Assembly: GCF_001039355.2 (NCBI RefSeq)
Contig: NW_019774247.1
Location: forward strand, 140,968-204,967
Reading direction: 5' to 3'
DNA: 64,000 bases
DNA from: Lingula anatina
Lineage: Eukaryota > Brachiopoda > Lingulata > Lingulida > Lingulidae
Shown piece by piece: positions 24,704 through 36,289 of the stretch. Each line of letters opens with the position of its first letter. Position 1 is the first letter of the stretch. A program made the position numbers and the translations under genes. The notes under the pieces are model-generated. The model had not been told where the DNA came from, did not search any database, and saw only the letters and a list, made by a program, of their open reading frames with translations.

Positions 24704-27700
24704 GTGTGGTCAAAATTAAAAGATAAATAAATGCATGGAACCCCTCAAACCAAAACCAATTACATCTTAAAGCTGCTGAGTATAGATCCAAGCCATACGA
24801 CCAATTATCTCCATTCTACAGCTTTTATGTACATTATAAGGTAATAACATCATAAAGGCCGTTAATTACATATTTTATAAATTACTTTCTCCAATGCCAG
24901 GGCCTCCAAAGCCCCCAAGATCAGACCAAAACGAGGGTAATTTATCCATATATCCCCTAGAAGTATCTTGTATTCATGTCTACATACTGTGTGATGTGTT
25001 TGTGTGCTTACTGTGTATTTATGTACTAGTAACAACAAGAGTCATCCACTGTATGCAACATATAAGCAGGGGCGGATTTAGGCCGTCTTCTGGGTCTTCC
25101 GGAAGAAGGTCAGATTTTCAAGTTTACATTGATGGGTATCTAATTTTTTCTGTCGGAAGACGGTCAAAAACGAAGGATGAATCAACAAAGATATTTTGGA
25201 AGACTGTCAGAAAATATGTTTGGGGGCGCCCCTGTATAAGAGTGTAAATATATTGAGATGCTGCCAAGATATAATTTGCTCTTGTATGTCGCATAGAGTG
25301 GACTATGAGTAGTTTAAACTGACTTATCCCATGGCTGGCGCTTCAAACAATAAGATGATTGCATTTGTATTTGCTTGCAGTGTAGTGAAGCATATTAAAA
25401 TTCAGACGAGGGTGTTAGTGAACCACAAGTGCAATTACTCTGTTGTTTGAAACCCTAACTATAGGATATGAACTACTAGTAGTTAAAAAATGAGTAACCC
25501 GCTGTATGCAATATGAAAGAGTGTGATTATCGCAGTGTACCAAAGATAATTACTTTTTGTACCACATACAGTGGGTGAACCATGTAACTAAGTATTACCG
25601 ACTTAACCCAAAACTGGCACTTCAAAAAATGGGCTAATGGCACTTATATTTCACTCACAAGATGTTTAGCTGTGCCCACATTTACCCGTAAACGAGCTTT
25701 CATGCATGAAAGCATGATACACATTGAAGGGTATTAAAATACATCTCTTGTAAACAAAAATATAAGCAGTGCAATTTATCCTGTCATTTGAAGAACCAGC
25801 TATGGGTAAGTAATTTGAATTAACAAGATGCCCAGTGTTATTGCACAAGTTGTGAACATTCTTTCACTTTTAATGTAATTTATAGTACCAAATATGTACT
25901 ACCAGTTTGATGCTTGATTGAGGGGAAAAAGCAAAGTTGAGACCAGGATCATTGGGTATTATTCATTTGGAGGTTGCATGTTAAAATCAGTTTCCAGTGA
26001 AGATAGGTTGGCTTATCTAATTGATTTTTATAGCGGGACAGTGCTACTCGATCACTGGCCTTTTTGAGAAAGTTAATTCTAAGTTGGACAGGCACAGGCC
26101 CACTGGAAACAGACTTTAAGGTATAATAATGGTTATATTTAGGTCAACTCACCAAATTACACCTTTAAAGTGTGTTTTCTTGTCAGAGTTTGTGGATGGG
26201 TTTCACAAAGCACAATTTTTTTTCCTTTGTGTGTCATTTCCGAGTCCTTTGTGTGTAATTGTGACTGAAGTATTTAACATCCTCTGTTTTTATTTCTTGC
26301 TAATTCAGTATTCTGACCATTAACAATGCACAAAACTTTACTTTATGCTGTCAAAATAAATAGCTGAATTATTAATGGTGATTTTGTATACTTACAGTTA
26401 TGTATATGTTCACATACCATTTGTTTTATTTGTTAGATTATAAATTGTCAGTTTGTTTAAAATATTACCAAAAATGTATATTTAACAAAGTGAAGCAAAA
26501 GTATTTGCTGTAATTCTTACAATATGGATGGTAACAAGACTAGGTACAAAATTGCACTTGCCACATTACCCAGTCACATGACTTAGGCCACATTCAGAAC
26601 AGTGGACTAACTAGTCTGCTGGTCAAATATGGCAACCCACTAAAAAGCTTGTCGTCTTATCCACTAATAGACAATAGATTCCCCATGGTGAAGTATTCGA
26701 GTAGGTCAGCCATGTTTGACCCTCAGACTAGTTAGTCCACTGTTTTGAATGGGGCTTTACTGATGCATGCTTGTTCTGCAATATATTTCAGAAGCTAACA
26801 ATTTTGAAGCTGGTGGTGGTGATAGCTCACTTGCGGGAGTAGATCGCGATGGGTACGAGCTGGTGACTCTGCCTGCGCCAGGTGCAGTGCGCATGCGGCA
26901 TAAAGCTGCTTTGATATCCAAAGATGAAATGGCGCGTTTTTCCTTCCCTGCTGCTCGTAGCAGTCCTTTGGGTTAGTTAAATGCTTGCTAACATTGATTT
27001 AGCGAGAATGGCCTACTATGTTACATAATTATAACAAGCATAAAGTAGTACATCATATTGTACTTATTCGTATGTATTGGGGCATAGACTTGAGTTACAT
27101 GTTTAATTCTTTATTCATTTTCTTATGATTTATTTATCTATTTTTGTGCACTGACTTTTCAGTTTTAGATTTACTTATCTGCTGAAGCCTATCTGTGTAA
27201 CAGTAGCTTATTTGTTTGTAACCATGCTTGTCTGTCAATTCACAAAGTGGCATCGGTGGTCTTTACAATTTATACACATGGGCTATATTCCTATCAATGA
27301 AAATAACAGCATGCTAGCCTAAATATATATAATATACGCCTGTAACTGTGAAATACCTAACAATTATTAGAAGACTATCTTAACACTTCTGGGTCTTCAA
27401 GTCTGAATATGGTTAGTTTCAAAGTGTTGATGGCCTTGACCTTTACATGACCTTGACCTGATGACATTAGTGAACTTAATCATTGCAGAAAACAAAGAAG
27501 ACAAGTCCAGAGATGCTGACTCAAGAGGCAGATATGTGAAAAAGGAGAACACGAGACCAAGGTACAGAATCCAGTGTGATCATTAAATATGTGGAACTGA
27601 TGCGTATTTAAAATGTGCAGTCTTGTGCAGTCATGTAAAGTTACTCAAATATCTGCAACTACTACAACATAGCAACAGTTTTATTAGTAAACAAAAATAA

Positions 27701-29423
27701 TTTAAAATAGTCAAATATCTTCAGAACTGACCTAACAAAATTGCCGTCTTAGTATGCATATGTCACCATGTTTTTAAGTTATTAAAATTGTCTCCGGGAA
27801 GAATTTTACATTAAAATCTTTAGTATTGGTATTGCCAAAGCAAGCTCACTGTCACATCTAAAGCACCACACAATCACGTTTCAAACCCTGTCACCTTTGG
27901 CTAACTGATATATCAAACTCTGTCACTCTCTAATTAAAACATGGAAATAAATTGTAAATTAACAGTTCGAGGCCCAAGCTGACCAAACATGGCTCAGATC
28001 TGTCCACCACATCTTCGGCCAGCTATATCACCGAGGACGACCTGGCCAGTGTTCCCAAGAGGCTCCAGGAGTTTGACGATGAACGGAGGATCAGTGAGAC
28101 AGGCAGTGCTAGCTACCTTACTCTGGTGAGTTAAAGTTGTCAGATATATAAAGGCAGATAACCAGTTTAACAGGTTAAGATAGCAAATTTCTATATTATC
28201 CAGGAAGTTTTTTTGTGAATTTTTTCCTTTTATCACCAAGGTATATATACCTGACTGAGTTTTTTTTTTTTTTTTTTTTCTGAAGTAGTTGGAGTTGACC
28301 TCCCTCTCCTCCCTAAATTTTTTTTTTTTAATAACTGTGTCTTTGGCAGACTGAGTGAAGTAATGTAAATTGCAATTTAAAACTGAATATGATTGATATT
28401 TGTCTATATAATTATGTACCCGTCTCTGCATTTCTAAGTATTTTTGACCTATTTCAGGAATCAGACCCAGAACCTTGTCCTCTGTCTCGCAGCCGAGCAA
28501 GTTCTCGGTTCAGCTCAGAGCCTCTGTACCAAATGTACAATCAAGATTTTATTAAGCGTAACACTTTGGACAGGAAAATGACAATGCCAACACATGGTAA
28601 TAACAAGTGTGCCACTATTCAACTTTATTTTAATATATAACTTAAAGAGCATATCATGGCTGCTGGTATTATTTTTGGACAGAAAATGGAGATTTCAAGT
28701 ACGCAGATTTGAAAGACAATATACATAAATTTTCTGCCAAAAACGTACTTGCTCTTTGAATGCCAATTACAAATGTATGTTATATATACATATTTTAAAA
28801 TATTTGCTTGAAAGTTACCTTAATGCCATGTCCTTTTGTTATTATTCTGAAATACTGTTATTTTCTTTGATTTAAGTCATTAGTCTTGGCAATCAAAAAA
28901 AAAAAAAAAAATATTAAGTAATTAGAAGTCAAAGAGTGATTGCAATAGTCTTTGGACGCACTGTTTATGATATTGAAATATGTATAAGAACGAAACATAT
29001 GTTCCTCCCTTTTCAAGCTGAAGAAGACAGTGACGAAGAGTCCAGTGATAACGACCTCTACGATGACACAGAGATTGGGCCCCTATCCCACAATTCATCA
29101 CACTCCGAGGATGCATACAGCTACGATCAGGCGGAGGATGTAAGGAAATCTCAGGCTTCTGAAAGCAGTCAACACACGTCGAAGTTGTATGCAAAGACAC
29201 CAACAGGAACTAGAACACTTTGGTGCGAGATGCCCGAGGTAGGTGTCACATCTGTTGCTGTGTCACTTCCCAATACAATGTCACATAAAACACATTGTCA
29301 CACCTAATACATTGTTACACTAAATCCAATGCATAAAAAAACAATTTGAATTTACTCCTTATCAGATCCTAATATCTAATACTACTAATATATAAAATAT
29401 AATTTCATGTTTGTATGGCAGAC

Positions 29424-29467
<44 letters not shown>

Positions 29468-32400
29468 TGAAATAAAATTATATTCCCAGGTTAAAAACAG
29501 TGGGGTCCTTGAGCGAATGTCTTCTACAGAGCGAAAATTGCAAGAGGTATGTATTTTGGTAGGAATGTAGAAGTTCAAATCATTTTAATTTAACTTCTGT
29601 TATTGTGCCATTTTTAATTCTTTCTTAGTCATCTAAAATCAATTTGCTGTTGAATTTGAAATTATTATTTTAAAAAATATATGTCTCGTAGAAAGAGTTT
29701 TATGGCCATCCAATGTTTCAGGCAATTTTCGAAGTGATCACATCAGAGGCTTCGTACCTGAAAAGTCTTGACCTCTTGGTGGAGCACTTCATGAACGCAG
29801 AAGCCTTCAACGCAGAGCATTCCATGAAGTGCGTGCTTGAACGGCGCGACAGACACGTGCTGTTTTCAAACATCAAGGCTGTGCGGGATGTCAGTGAGAA
29901 GTGAGTTAACTATTATAATCTTTATAACAAAATAGAGGTGTGTTCTTAACTGTTCTAACTTATTAAACTAACAGACATGAGAAGAAACTGTATTGATTAG
30001 AATATGAAGTGTAAAATTGAGAATTGTAGAGGGTTTTTGTGGTTATAACTGGGGTCTGTTGATTAGCTGTTGCTTAGTGATGTCATTGAGAGTGTTTTGG
30101 ATTTAAGTTGAAACAGGTCAGAACACGTCTTGTATCATGTCATAATACATAACAGCACAATACGTTTTTGTTTCAGTAACAATCACACAGCTAACATATG
30201 TACACTGCTGATAATACTGTTAGATATTAAGGAATTTTTTTCTTACAAGCACACTATAAACATTAGATCTTTATAAAGTAGTAAATAAACTGTTTTTCCT
30301 GGAAATGTCAATACTTTTTCCTTAGCAAGATATATTCTATTGAATATAATTGAAATTTCCAGGAAAATTATTTATTTATTTATTTTGCTATATAAGGATC
30401 AAATGTGCCTTGTATGCTTATAACACAATCATCCACATTTTTACCACTTAGCACTCTCTTCTGTCACAGCAAGCACAATTTAAATGCTGCATGATGTAAT
30501 GCAGTCTGGAACTTAGTACACTTTTTCACAAACAGCAATATGAAACCAACATACTGACATTTAGGAATTAGATGTCTCTCAACTCAAAGATGTCTATAAT
30601 AAATAGTATTGTAAGTTCTATGTTTCAGAGGCTCTTGCCTTCCTACATACTTGACTTTGATATACTCTTTAATCTTTTTTCTTTTAATATGAATCTTTTC
30701 TGTTTTTTATTCTCAATATTTTCTTTTCTCTCTGACACTCCTTTGCAGATTTCTCAACGAATTGGAACCAAAAATGATAAGCTATATGTCCTCGTATGTA
30801 TGATATAATATATATTTTTCCTATTATATATTCATGTTATTGTGCTGTCTGAATGCACACCTGGCTTGGCTTGCTTGCATATGAGATGTAGTAAAATATA
30901 TGTAAACTTACCCATTTGATCATGGCTTTATCTCATTTAAAATCCAACAATATGTGTGTCTATTTTGAGCCTGTGATAGTGTATGTGTAACTCTTTGCTC
31001 GATGTCTATATCAAAAATGTACAGGGTTTTAGCTACAGGGTGGATAACTTGAAATGACTAAGGGCTCATTCCCGCTGAAAGTATCATTCAACATAGATTG
31101 ATTCAACCCTGTGGGGACTCATGCTGAATGCAGTCAGATTAATATGCCTCCTCCTGTTTCCAACATTCTTGTATAAGCATCAGCTTTTCTGTAGTCTACT
31201 CAACACAAAGAGGTGTATTAATCTGGGAAAGTGATGGGATACAGGAAGAGTCCACATGGAGTCAGATCAATCTCAGTAGACTGATAGATTCAGTGGAAAT
31301 GATCCCTTATTTGTGCATGGATGTTTGTGTCTTACTTGTGAAGGTGCAATAATGATCGTTTGTATTGTCGGTTCTCACAAAATTGAGTGGAAAATCTTTT
31401 TGCTTGAAGAATTTATCACTCGAAAGTGATTGTGATTTATTCAGATGGGGACTTCCTTATGCAGTGATAATATTTGAAAATAAATCAGATTGGCAAAATG
31501 AGTTATAATTTTCAGAATCTCATCCCACTGCTGCCGCCATGGTACATCCTCTGCTACGTAATGACATATATTTTATTAAAAAGCAATCTTTAAAAAATAG
31601 ATTTATTTGTTCATTACGACTTATGTGCTCAAAAATTATAAATGACCACTTGTATATAATCTGTCCTGCTGTATGTTGTAATTGTTGTACTTCTGTGGAC
31701 CCCTTGATTTTTGGATTTTGAAGAAAACTAACCATTAGGAATGTCAGCATGATTATAGATAATGTTCACCTAGCTTGTTAAGTCTTAAATTCATGTGCTT
31801 GATGGGTTTTGTGCTCTAAACATTCAAGCATGTTAAGGGCTTGGTTTTTGGCTAATTGTTAATTGTTAAATACTTTATGTATAAATAGGTCAAGAAAAAA
31901 TATTGACATTATTGTATGATGTTATATCTACTAATGTAGTGTGGCTTTGTACTACTTTTGACTTTTTGAATATATATTTTTTTAATTCTAGTTTTGTATC
32001 CTGTATATGTGTTATTTCTTCGCGATATTGTCTAACTTAATGGTTTTGAATGAAGTCTGATTGATTTGGTATAAATAAACCTATGTATATAATAGATAAA
32101 AATAAAGACATGTGCTTGATTTTGATACTTTTGATCTGTGGCATGATTGCAGTCTGTGTTTCAGTCGGAAGGAGGCAGTTTTGAATCACTCTCTAAATAT
32201 TGACGATTTATTCTTGACTGCAAAATTTAAAAATGAAAACCTTGAAAATGGGTTTACATATCATATTTTTCTCAATAGTTTTGAGTAGGGTTGACCTTTA
32301 TCTTAAAATGAAAAAATAATACTAAAACTCCAGTAAAAATCATTATTTTTATATTCATGTGTAAAATATACGTTGTTTGTATTTAAAATTAAGTTTGATG

Positions 32401-32600
32401 TTAATAATTTAGTGGCATTCTTGTTTTAATTTCAGGTTTATGGAGGATCTGGAAGACACCTGGAAGAAGAGCATCCATCTAACAGATCTGTGTGATGTCA
32501 TCACTCATCACGCAGAGAAAAACTTCCAAGTCTACGTCACTTACTGCAGTAACCAGATGTACCAGGACAGGACACTGAAGAAATTACAGTGAGTATACAA

Positions 32601-32651
<51 letters not shown>

Positions 32652-33627
32652 AGAGAGAGAGTATTTGTGACCTTTAGTGTGTTTCACCAATCAACCAGCT
32701 TTATTCTGTCATATTTAACACATAATGTTCCATGTTTGGTAGAAAATTACTTATTTAAATTTTTTAAAAATTATTTTTACATTTTTCTTTCAGAAAAGAG
32801 AACCTAGAATTCGTGGAAGAGTTGCGGAGGTTGGAATCGGACCGTGAGTGTCAGGGTTTGAATATGAACTCCTTCCTACTCCTTCCTATGCAGAGAATCA
32901 CCAGACTTCCTCTGTTGATAGACGCCATACACCACCGCATGGAGAGTGGGACAAAGGAGCACCAAGCCGCCCTACATGCACATGGGGTGCTCCAGAAGGT
33001 GACCAAAACCAAATTCAATCTACTTGTTATGATGTTTTAAAGTTGATTATTTAAATTATGTGTGTGAGTCAGAAGTTATCTCGTCAAGCAGGATAGCAGC
33101 CTTTTTTAACCACTGGTAAGCAATATCAAAGACAAAAATAAGTATCTAGTGTTTAGTTAACATCACTTTACCCACAGGATAATTGCCCAGAGGATAACAT
33201 TTTTTTTTTGTAATGGGTAGTGTTATCCAGAAGATGGTGTTATCCAGTGTTGAGTTAAGTGGGCTGTAAATTATAATATTTACCTTCACCTTTGATAATC
33301 TATATTACAGCTGGTTAAGGATTGCAATGAGGGAGCAAGAAAAATGGAGAGAACAGAAGAAATGTGCAACATCAGCAACCAGCTGCAGTATGCCAAAGTG
33401 AAAAAGGTGCAGTATTAAATGATTTACCTTTCTGCCTGCATTGTAAACTCTCGGTTCTGTTTGCCTAGTAAGCTCTTGGAACGTTGTCATGTGTGTGCTT
33501 GTAAGAGTATGTGTGTGTGTGTGTGCATTTTTGTGTGTATTTTACGAGTTATGTCAATAGATGCTTGTTGAAACTGTAAATAATTTCAAGTTTAAAGATG
33601 TATTGAACTTTTTATTTTTCTGAAAAT

Positions 33628-33666
<39 letters not shown>

Positions 33667-36289
33667 TTTTTTGTACATTATCAATTGTTACATTTCCAGA
33701 AGCTGGCCCTAATCTCCACCTCTCGTTACCTGGTAAAACAAGGCGACCTGGCACGTATAGTCTGGGAGCAGCCAAGTCGCTTCTCCCTGGGCAAACCTAA
33801 GCCTACAAAACAGACCCTGTACTTCTTCCTGTTTAATGACCTTCTCCTGGTCACCAAGAAAAAAGGGTAGGTTGTACTGATAACAGGCTCGTAGCCAGTA
33901 ATTTCAAAAACAGGGGTTCCTTAATGAAAAAGTGGACCTTTACAATGAAACCTATAGCTCAAATTTTACCCAGAATGAACCTTTTCCTGACAAAAAGTCC
34001 TTTTGAAGCCCCCCAAACCCTCCTGGCAATGGGACTGTGATAATGTTGCCAAGAGTTTTACCAGCAATCTGTGTACTGATAGTTACAATCATGATAGTTC
34101 CTTCAGTAGTAGGATAGGGGGAGGGGGTTAAAAGGGCAGGGGTCTGATTGCACATCTCCAGTTAAGTCCACAGTGGTACTTGTCTGTGCTGTTAGCAATG
34201 GCCCTACTCCAAGTACCCGTAAATTTGAAGCAGGGCCAGTATGATATGAATTTGTTTTATTTGTTAATGTCATACAACTTCTGTAAGTACTGCTGACATT
34301 AATAATAATAGTAATAATATTATTGATAATTGTAGTGATCATAATCTTGATATTTAGTAATAATATGACCAATATGACTGAGAGGATAAAATAGACCTAA
34401 ATATGCTATCATATGGTCTTCAAGTGTTTATATTCATCTTCATTTTGTCTCTGTATTCCAGAGATGAGTATTCAGTTATAGATCATGCTCAGAGGAGTCA
34501 AATCCACCTGGAGGACGTGCAGTTAGACGCCATGCAAAAGGATCACCGTCTTCCCTACGGAATTCCCGTAGGCTGCGACCACTTGTTCATCCTGGTGCTG
34601 CTCTCTAATCACGAAGGCAAGAATGTGGAGATGGTCATTTCTTGCGAGTCTGTGTAAGGGCATTTTGATGTAAACTCTTTATGTCATAAAGTGTCATAAA
34701 GTTGCTTACTTTGAGTCGCTTGAACCTAGCAGCTACATATGAATTCAGAAGGGCATGCTGATGCTGATTTTATTTGTGATAAGTCACTGAATTTACGATT
34801 TAAGTCTTTGAATAACGGTCGTTTTATGACGTTTTCAAATCATTACAGTTAAATACTGAGGACCATTTTAGGGGAATGCTAGAAAAAATATTTCTGTTGT
34901 AGGAGTGAGAAGCAGCGCTGGATGGACGCCTTGTCATCATCACATGACGAGTGTGATGATGAGAAAATCTACGAGGCCTGGGGTGAGTACTCCCAAAATT
35001 ACGGTTAAGATAATTTTGATAAAACATGATTTTTTTTGTTTCCAAAACCAAAACAGTGTACAATATTTTCCCCTTACATTGTAATTGGCTGAAAACATTT
35101 TTTGGGATTATAAATTAGTGGTAATAATTAATGGGATAATTTATATTCACACTGCATGGCAATATCATGAATTGTCATGTGAATAGAGATAATTACCTCC
35201 GCCAAGGAGGTTATGTTTTCACCCCTGTCTGCCTGTTTGTTTGTCATCAACATAACTCAAAGACTTATGGACCGATTTTGATGAAATTTTCAGGGTAGGT
35301 CAGAAATGGGTTAACTTAGAAGTGATTAGTTTTTGGTGGTGATCCAGATCAATAATCAATCAATAATCAATAATAATCAAAAATCGGTGCCTTGGCGGAG
35401 GTTTGCGCTCTTGGAATGCTTTTCTGGTGACGTTAATATTTTCCTGTTACAGCAGACTTCACACTCAACAAACAAATAAATAAATAAATAAAAAATGGTG
35501 AAAAAGTAAATTCTTTTCTCATCAGACTGTCCCCAAGTTCAGGCTATCCATCCCTACACAGCCCAGCAGCATGATGAATTGACCTTGGAAGAATGCGATG
35601 TCATCAATGTCCACAAAAAGATGGCAGACGGTAAGAATATTATCTTTCATTGGGGTAAATTCTCTCTAAATTTGAACAAATTTGATTAGTGGCATCTCCA
35701 ACTTCAGTGTTTGGACTTTAAATGTCCATGAGAAAATGTAAAACATTCAAATAATAATGTAATTTGTGTTGTGGTAAGTTTTTGTTAAATTTGAATGAAC
35801 ATTGATTGAAAGTATCTCCAACAGCAGGGGTTTTACTAGTTATGGGTCAAGTTACAAGAAAATGTCAGATGGAAAGAACATAGTTATTTACCTGAGTTAA
35901 TTCTCCAAATTAGATTTGTGCAGAAGTAAATGGTAGCACCCCTAACTACATTGTTTTGTTCATGAATGAAATTTTAATCCAGAAATTCAGAATTCTGAGT
36001 TAGTTTGGACATGGAATTGCCATATCTTTGGCAGGTGTGACCAACTAAGATATTTCAAATTCATGTTTTTTTCCATTTACTAGGCTGGTATGAAGGTGAA
36101 CGAATACGCGATGGGGAGCATGGCTGGTTCCCATCCTCATACACTATGGAAATTGTCAGCGAACATCTACGTGCCAAGAACCTCAAGATGCGTTATCGCC
36201 TCATGGTTGTTTCCAAGGCAATGTATGATGAACAGCACCAGAAAAAAAAGAAAGACAAAGATAAGAAAGACAAAAAAGGGAAGAAATGA
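12946..36289 (+). CDS. Ephexin-family Rho guanine-nucleotide exchange factor (DH-PH-SH3)
   Basis: Exons: 12941-13277, 15094-16343, 16773-16866, 19506-19580, 22858-23005, 23527-24236, 24493-24632, 24901-24936, 26792-26971, 27489-27561, 27966-28125, 28458-28596, 29018-29238, 29490-29546, 29722-29900, 32436-32588, 32794-32998, 33311-33406, 33700-33866, 34462-34653, 34903-34982, 35526-35630, 36084-36289. Every junction keeps frame; the total is 4,998 nt, or 1,665 residues plus stop. Residues 1 to about 1,190 are low-complexity, Ser/Pro-rich, with SH3-ligand motifs ([19 protein letters not shown]). The DH domain (about 1200-1390) opens [19 protein letters not shown] and contains [15 protein letters not shown] is about 1420-1545 ([15 protein letters not shown]); SH3 is about 1566-1625 ([27 protein letters not shown]). 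The order matches ephexins (NGEF, ARHGEF5/16/19/26), which load GTP on Rho GTPases at the membrane downstream of Eph receptors. The tail is Lys-rich. The start is the first in-frame ATG of its exon; an upstream coding exon cannot be excluded. Confidence 0.93.
13319..13369. repeat. (TTTA)n microsatellite
   Basis: About 13 TTTA units just after the first RhoGEF coding exon, inside the intron. Confidence 0.9.
13731..13990. repeat. Dispersed repeat, second copy (inverted relative to 1-372)
   Basis: It starts with the hairpin at 13731-13760, the exact reverse complement of 343-372. A GATGCC-type hexanucleotide tract (13787-13835) follows, then one unit reading tgatgaatattcataaaacgcaggtcaagttcgaaaatcagcatga, the reverse complement of the 1-127 unit. 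It lies in the first coding intron of the RhoGEF gene. Confidence 0.75.
15898..15998 (+). repeat. Coding 24-bp minisatellite in the RhoGEF N-terminus
   Basis: About four degenerate 24-bp units (atgacatcacaaccaaaaac type) encode an 8-residue repeat of pattern DITTKNx at about residues 379-411. The frame is preserved and the region is otherwise disordered. The reverse strand is also open here, which explains a spurious antisense frame. Confidence 0.85.
17484..17673. repeat. 97-bp tandem duplication
   Basis: Two head-to-tail copies both start cattttgtagtgtcat and contain gtcgggttcatattggagatagg and ccttcaatatgggctg, with a handful of differences. Intronic, no coding potential. Confidence 0.85.
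19506..19580 (+). other. 75-nt RhoGEF exon with a GC-type donor
   Basis: The exon encodes a Lys/Arg-rich segment ([20 protein letters not shown]). Its left border is a normal acceptor (taacacag). Its right border reads CCAGAG|GCAAGC, the strong-consensus form of a GC-AG intron. It enters and leaves in phase 2 and is a multiple of three, so skipping would also keep frame. It is included in the main model because both flanks splice to it in frame. Confidence 0.7.
24656..24700. repeat. (TC)n microsatellite
   Basis: About 22 TC units in the intron after the 24493-24632 exon. Confidence 0.9.
25067..25234 (+). mobile_element. MITE, CAGGGGCGGAT family, copy 3
   Basis: Very similar to 3597-3765. 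It begins CAGGGGCGGATTTAGGCCGTC and ends GGGGCGCCCCTG, with flanking TATAAG on both sides (25061-25066, 25235-25240). It lies in a RhoGEF intron. Confidence 0.85.
26587..26755. mobile_element. MITE-like inverted-repeat element
   Basis: Left terminus cattcagaacagtggactaactagtctg and right terminus cagactagttagtccactgttttgaatg are inverted copies. They flank a second inverted pair (gtcaaatatggc / gccatgtttgac). It lies just before the exon at 26792. Confidence 0.8.
29424..29468. repeat. (TTA)n microsatellite
   Basis: ATT/TTA triplet run immediately before the exon at 29490. Confidence 0.85.
30749..30793 (+). other. Candidate 45-nt cassette exon inside the DH domain
   Basis: Acceptor ctcctttgcag and donor TC|GTATGT frame 45 nt, phase 2 in and 2 out. 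It would add 15 residues around [15 protein letters not shown] between exons 29722-29900 and 32436-32588. The first residues after the splice (KFLNELEP) resemble the start of the next exon (KFMEDLED) and the conserved ephexin RFL-DLE motif. It may be an alternative or a partly duplicated exon. Not counted in the main model. Confidence 0.5.
31060..31309. mobile_element. MITE-like element with AGGGCTCATTCCCGCTGAA termini
   Basis: The left end (aagggctcattcccgctgaa) and right end (ttcagtggaaatgatccctta) are inverted with a few mismatches. Internal pairs such as gattaatatgcc / ggtgtattaatc are also inverted. Non-coding, in a RhoGEF intron. Confidence 0.65.
32604..32661. repeat. (TC)n-(GT)n-(GA)n compound microsatellite
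   Basis: Dinucleotide runs following the donor of the 32436-32588 exon. Confidence 0.9.
33630..33670. repeat. (TTTA)n microsatellite
   Basis: TTTA repeats just upstream of the first PH-domain exon at 33700. Confidence 0.9.
33885..34050. mobile_element. Dispersed repeat, CAGGC-CGTAGCCAG type, copy 1
   Basis: It shares caggctcgtagccagtaatttcaaaa, gaaaaagtggaccttt, cattttacccaga-like and cagcaaaa-like blocks in the same order with 53812-53975. A non-autonomous element end is likely. Intronic. Confidence 0.65.
35195..35415. mobile_element. CCTCCGCCAAGG inverted-terminus repeat
   Basis: It starts cctccgccaaggaggttatgttttcacccc and ends tcggtgccttggcggaggt, with mirrored termini. The interior includes ctcaaagacttatggaccgattttgatgaa. 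I recognise this as a dispersed repeat type common in aquatic animal genomes. It lies in the intron before the SH3 exons. Confidence 0.75.

Noticed and set aside
31516-31541. Possible 26-nt exon (ttttcag before, GTACAT after) in the RhoGEF DH intron
   Set aside because: Its length breaks the phase to the next exon, so it cannot be included in frame.
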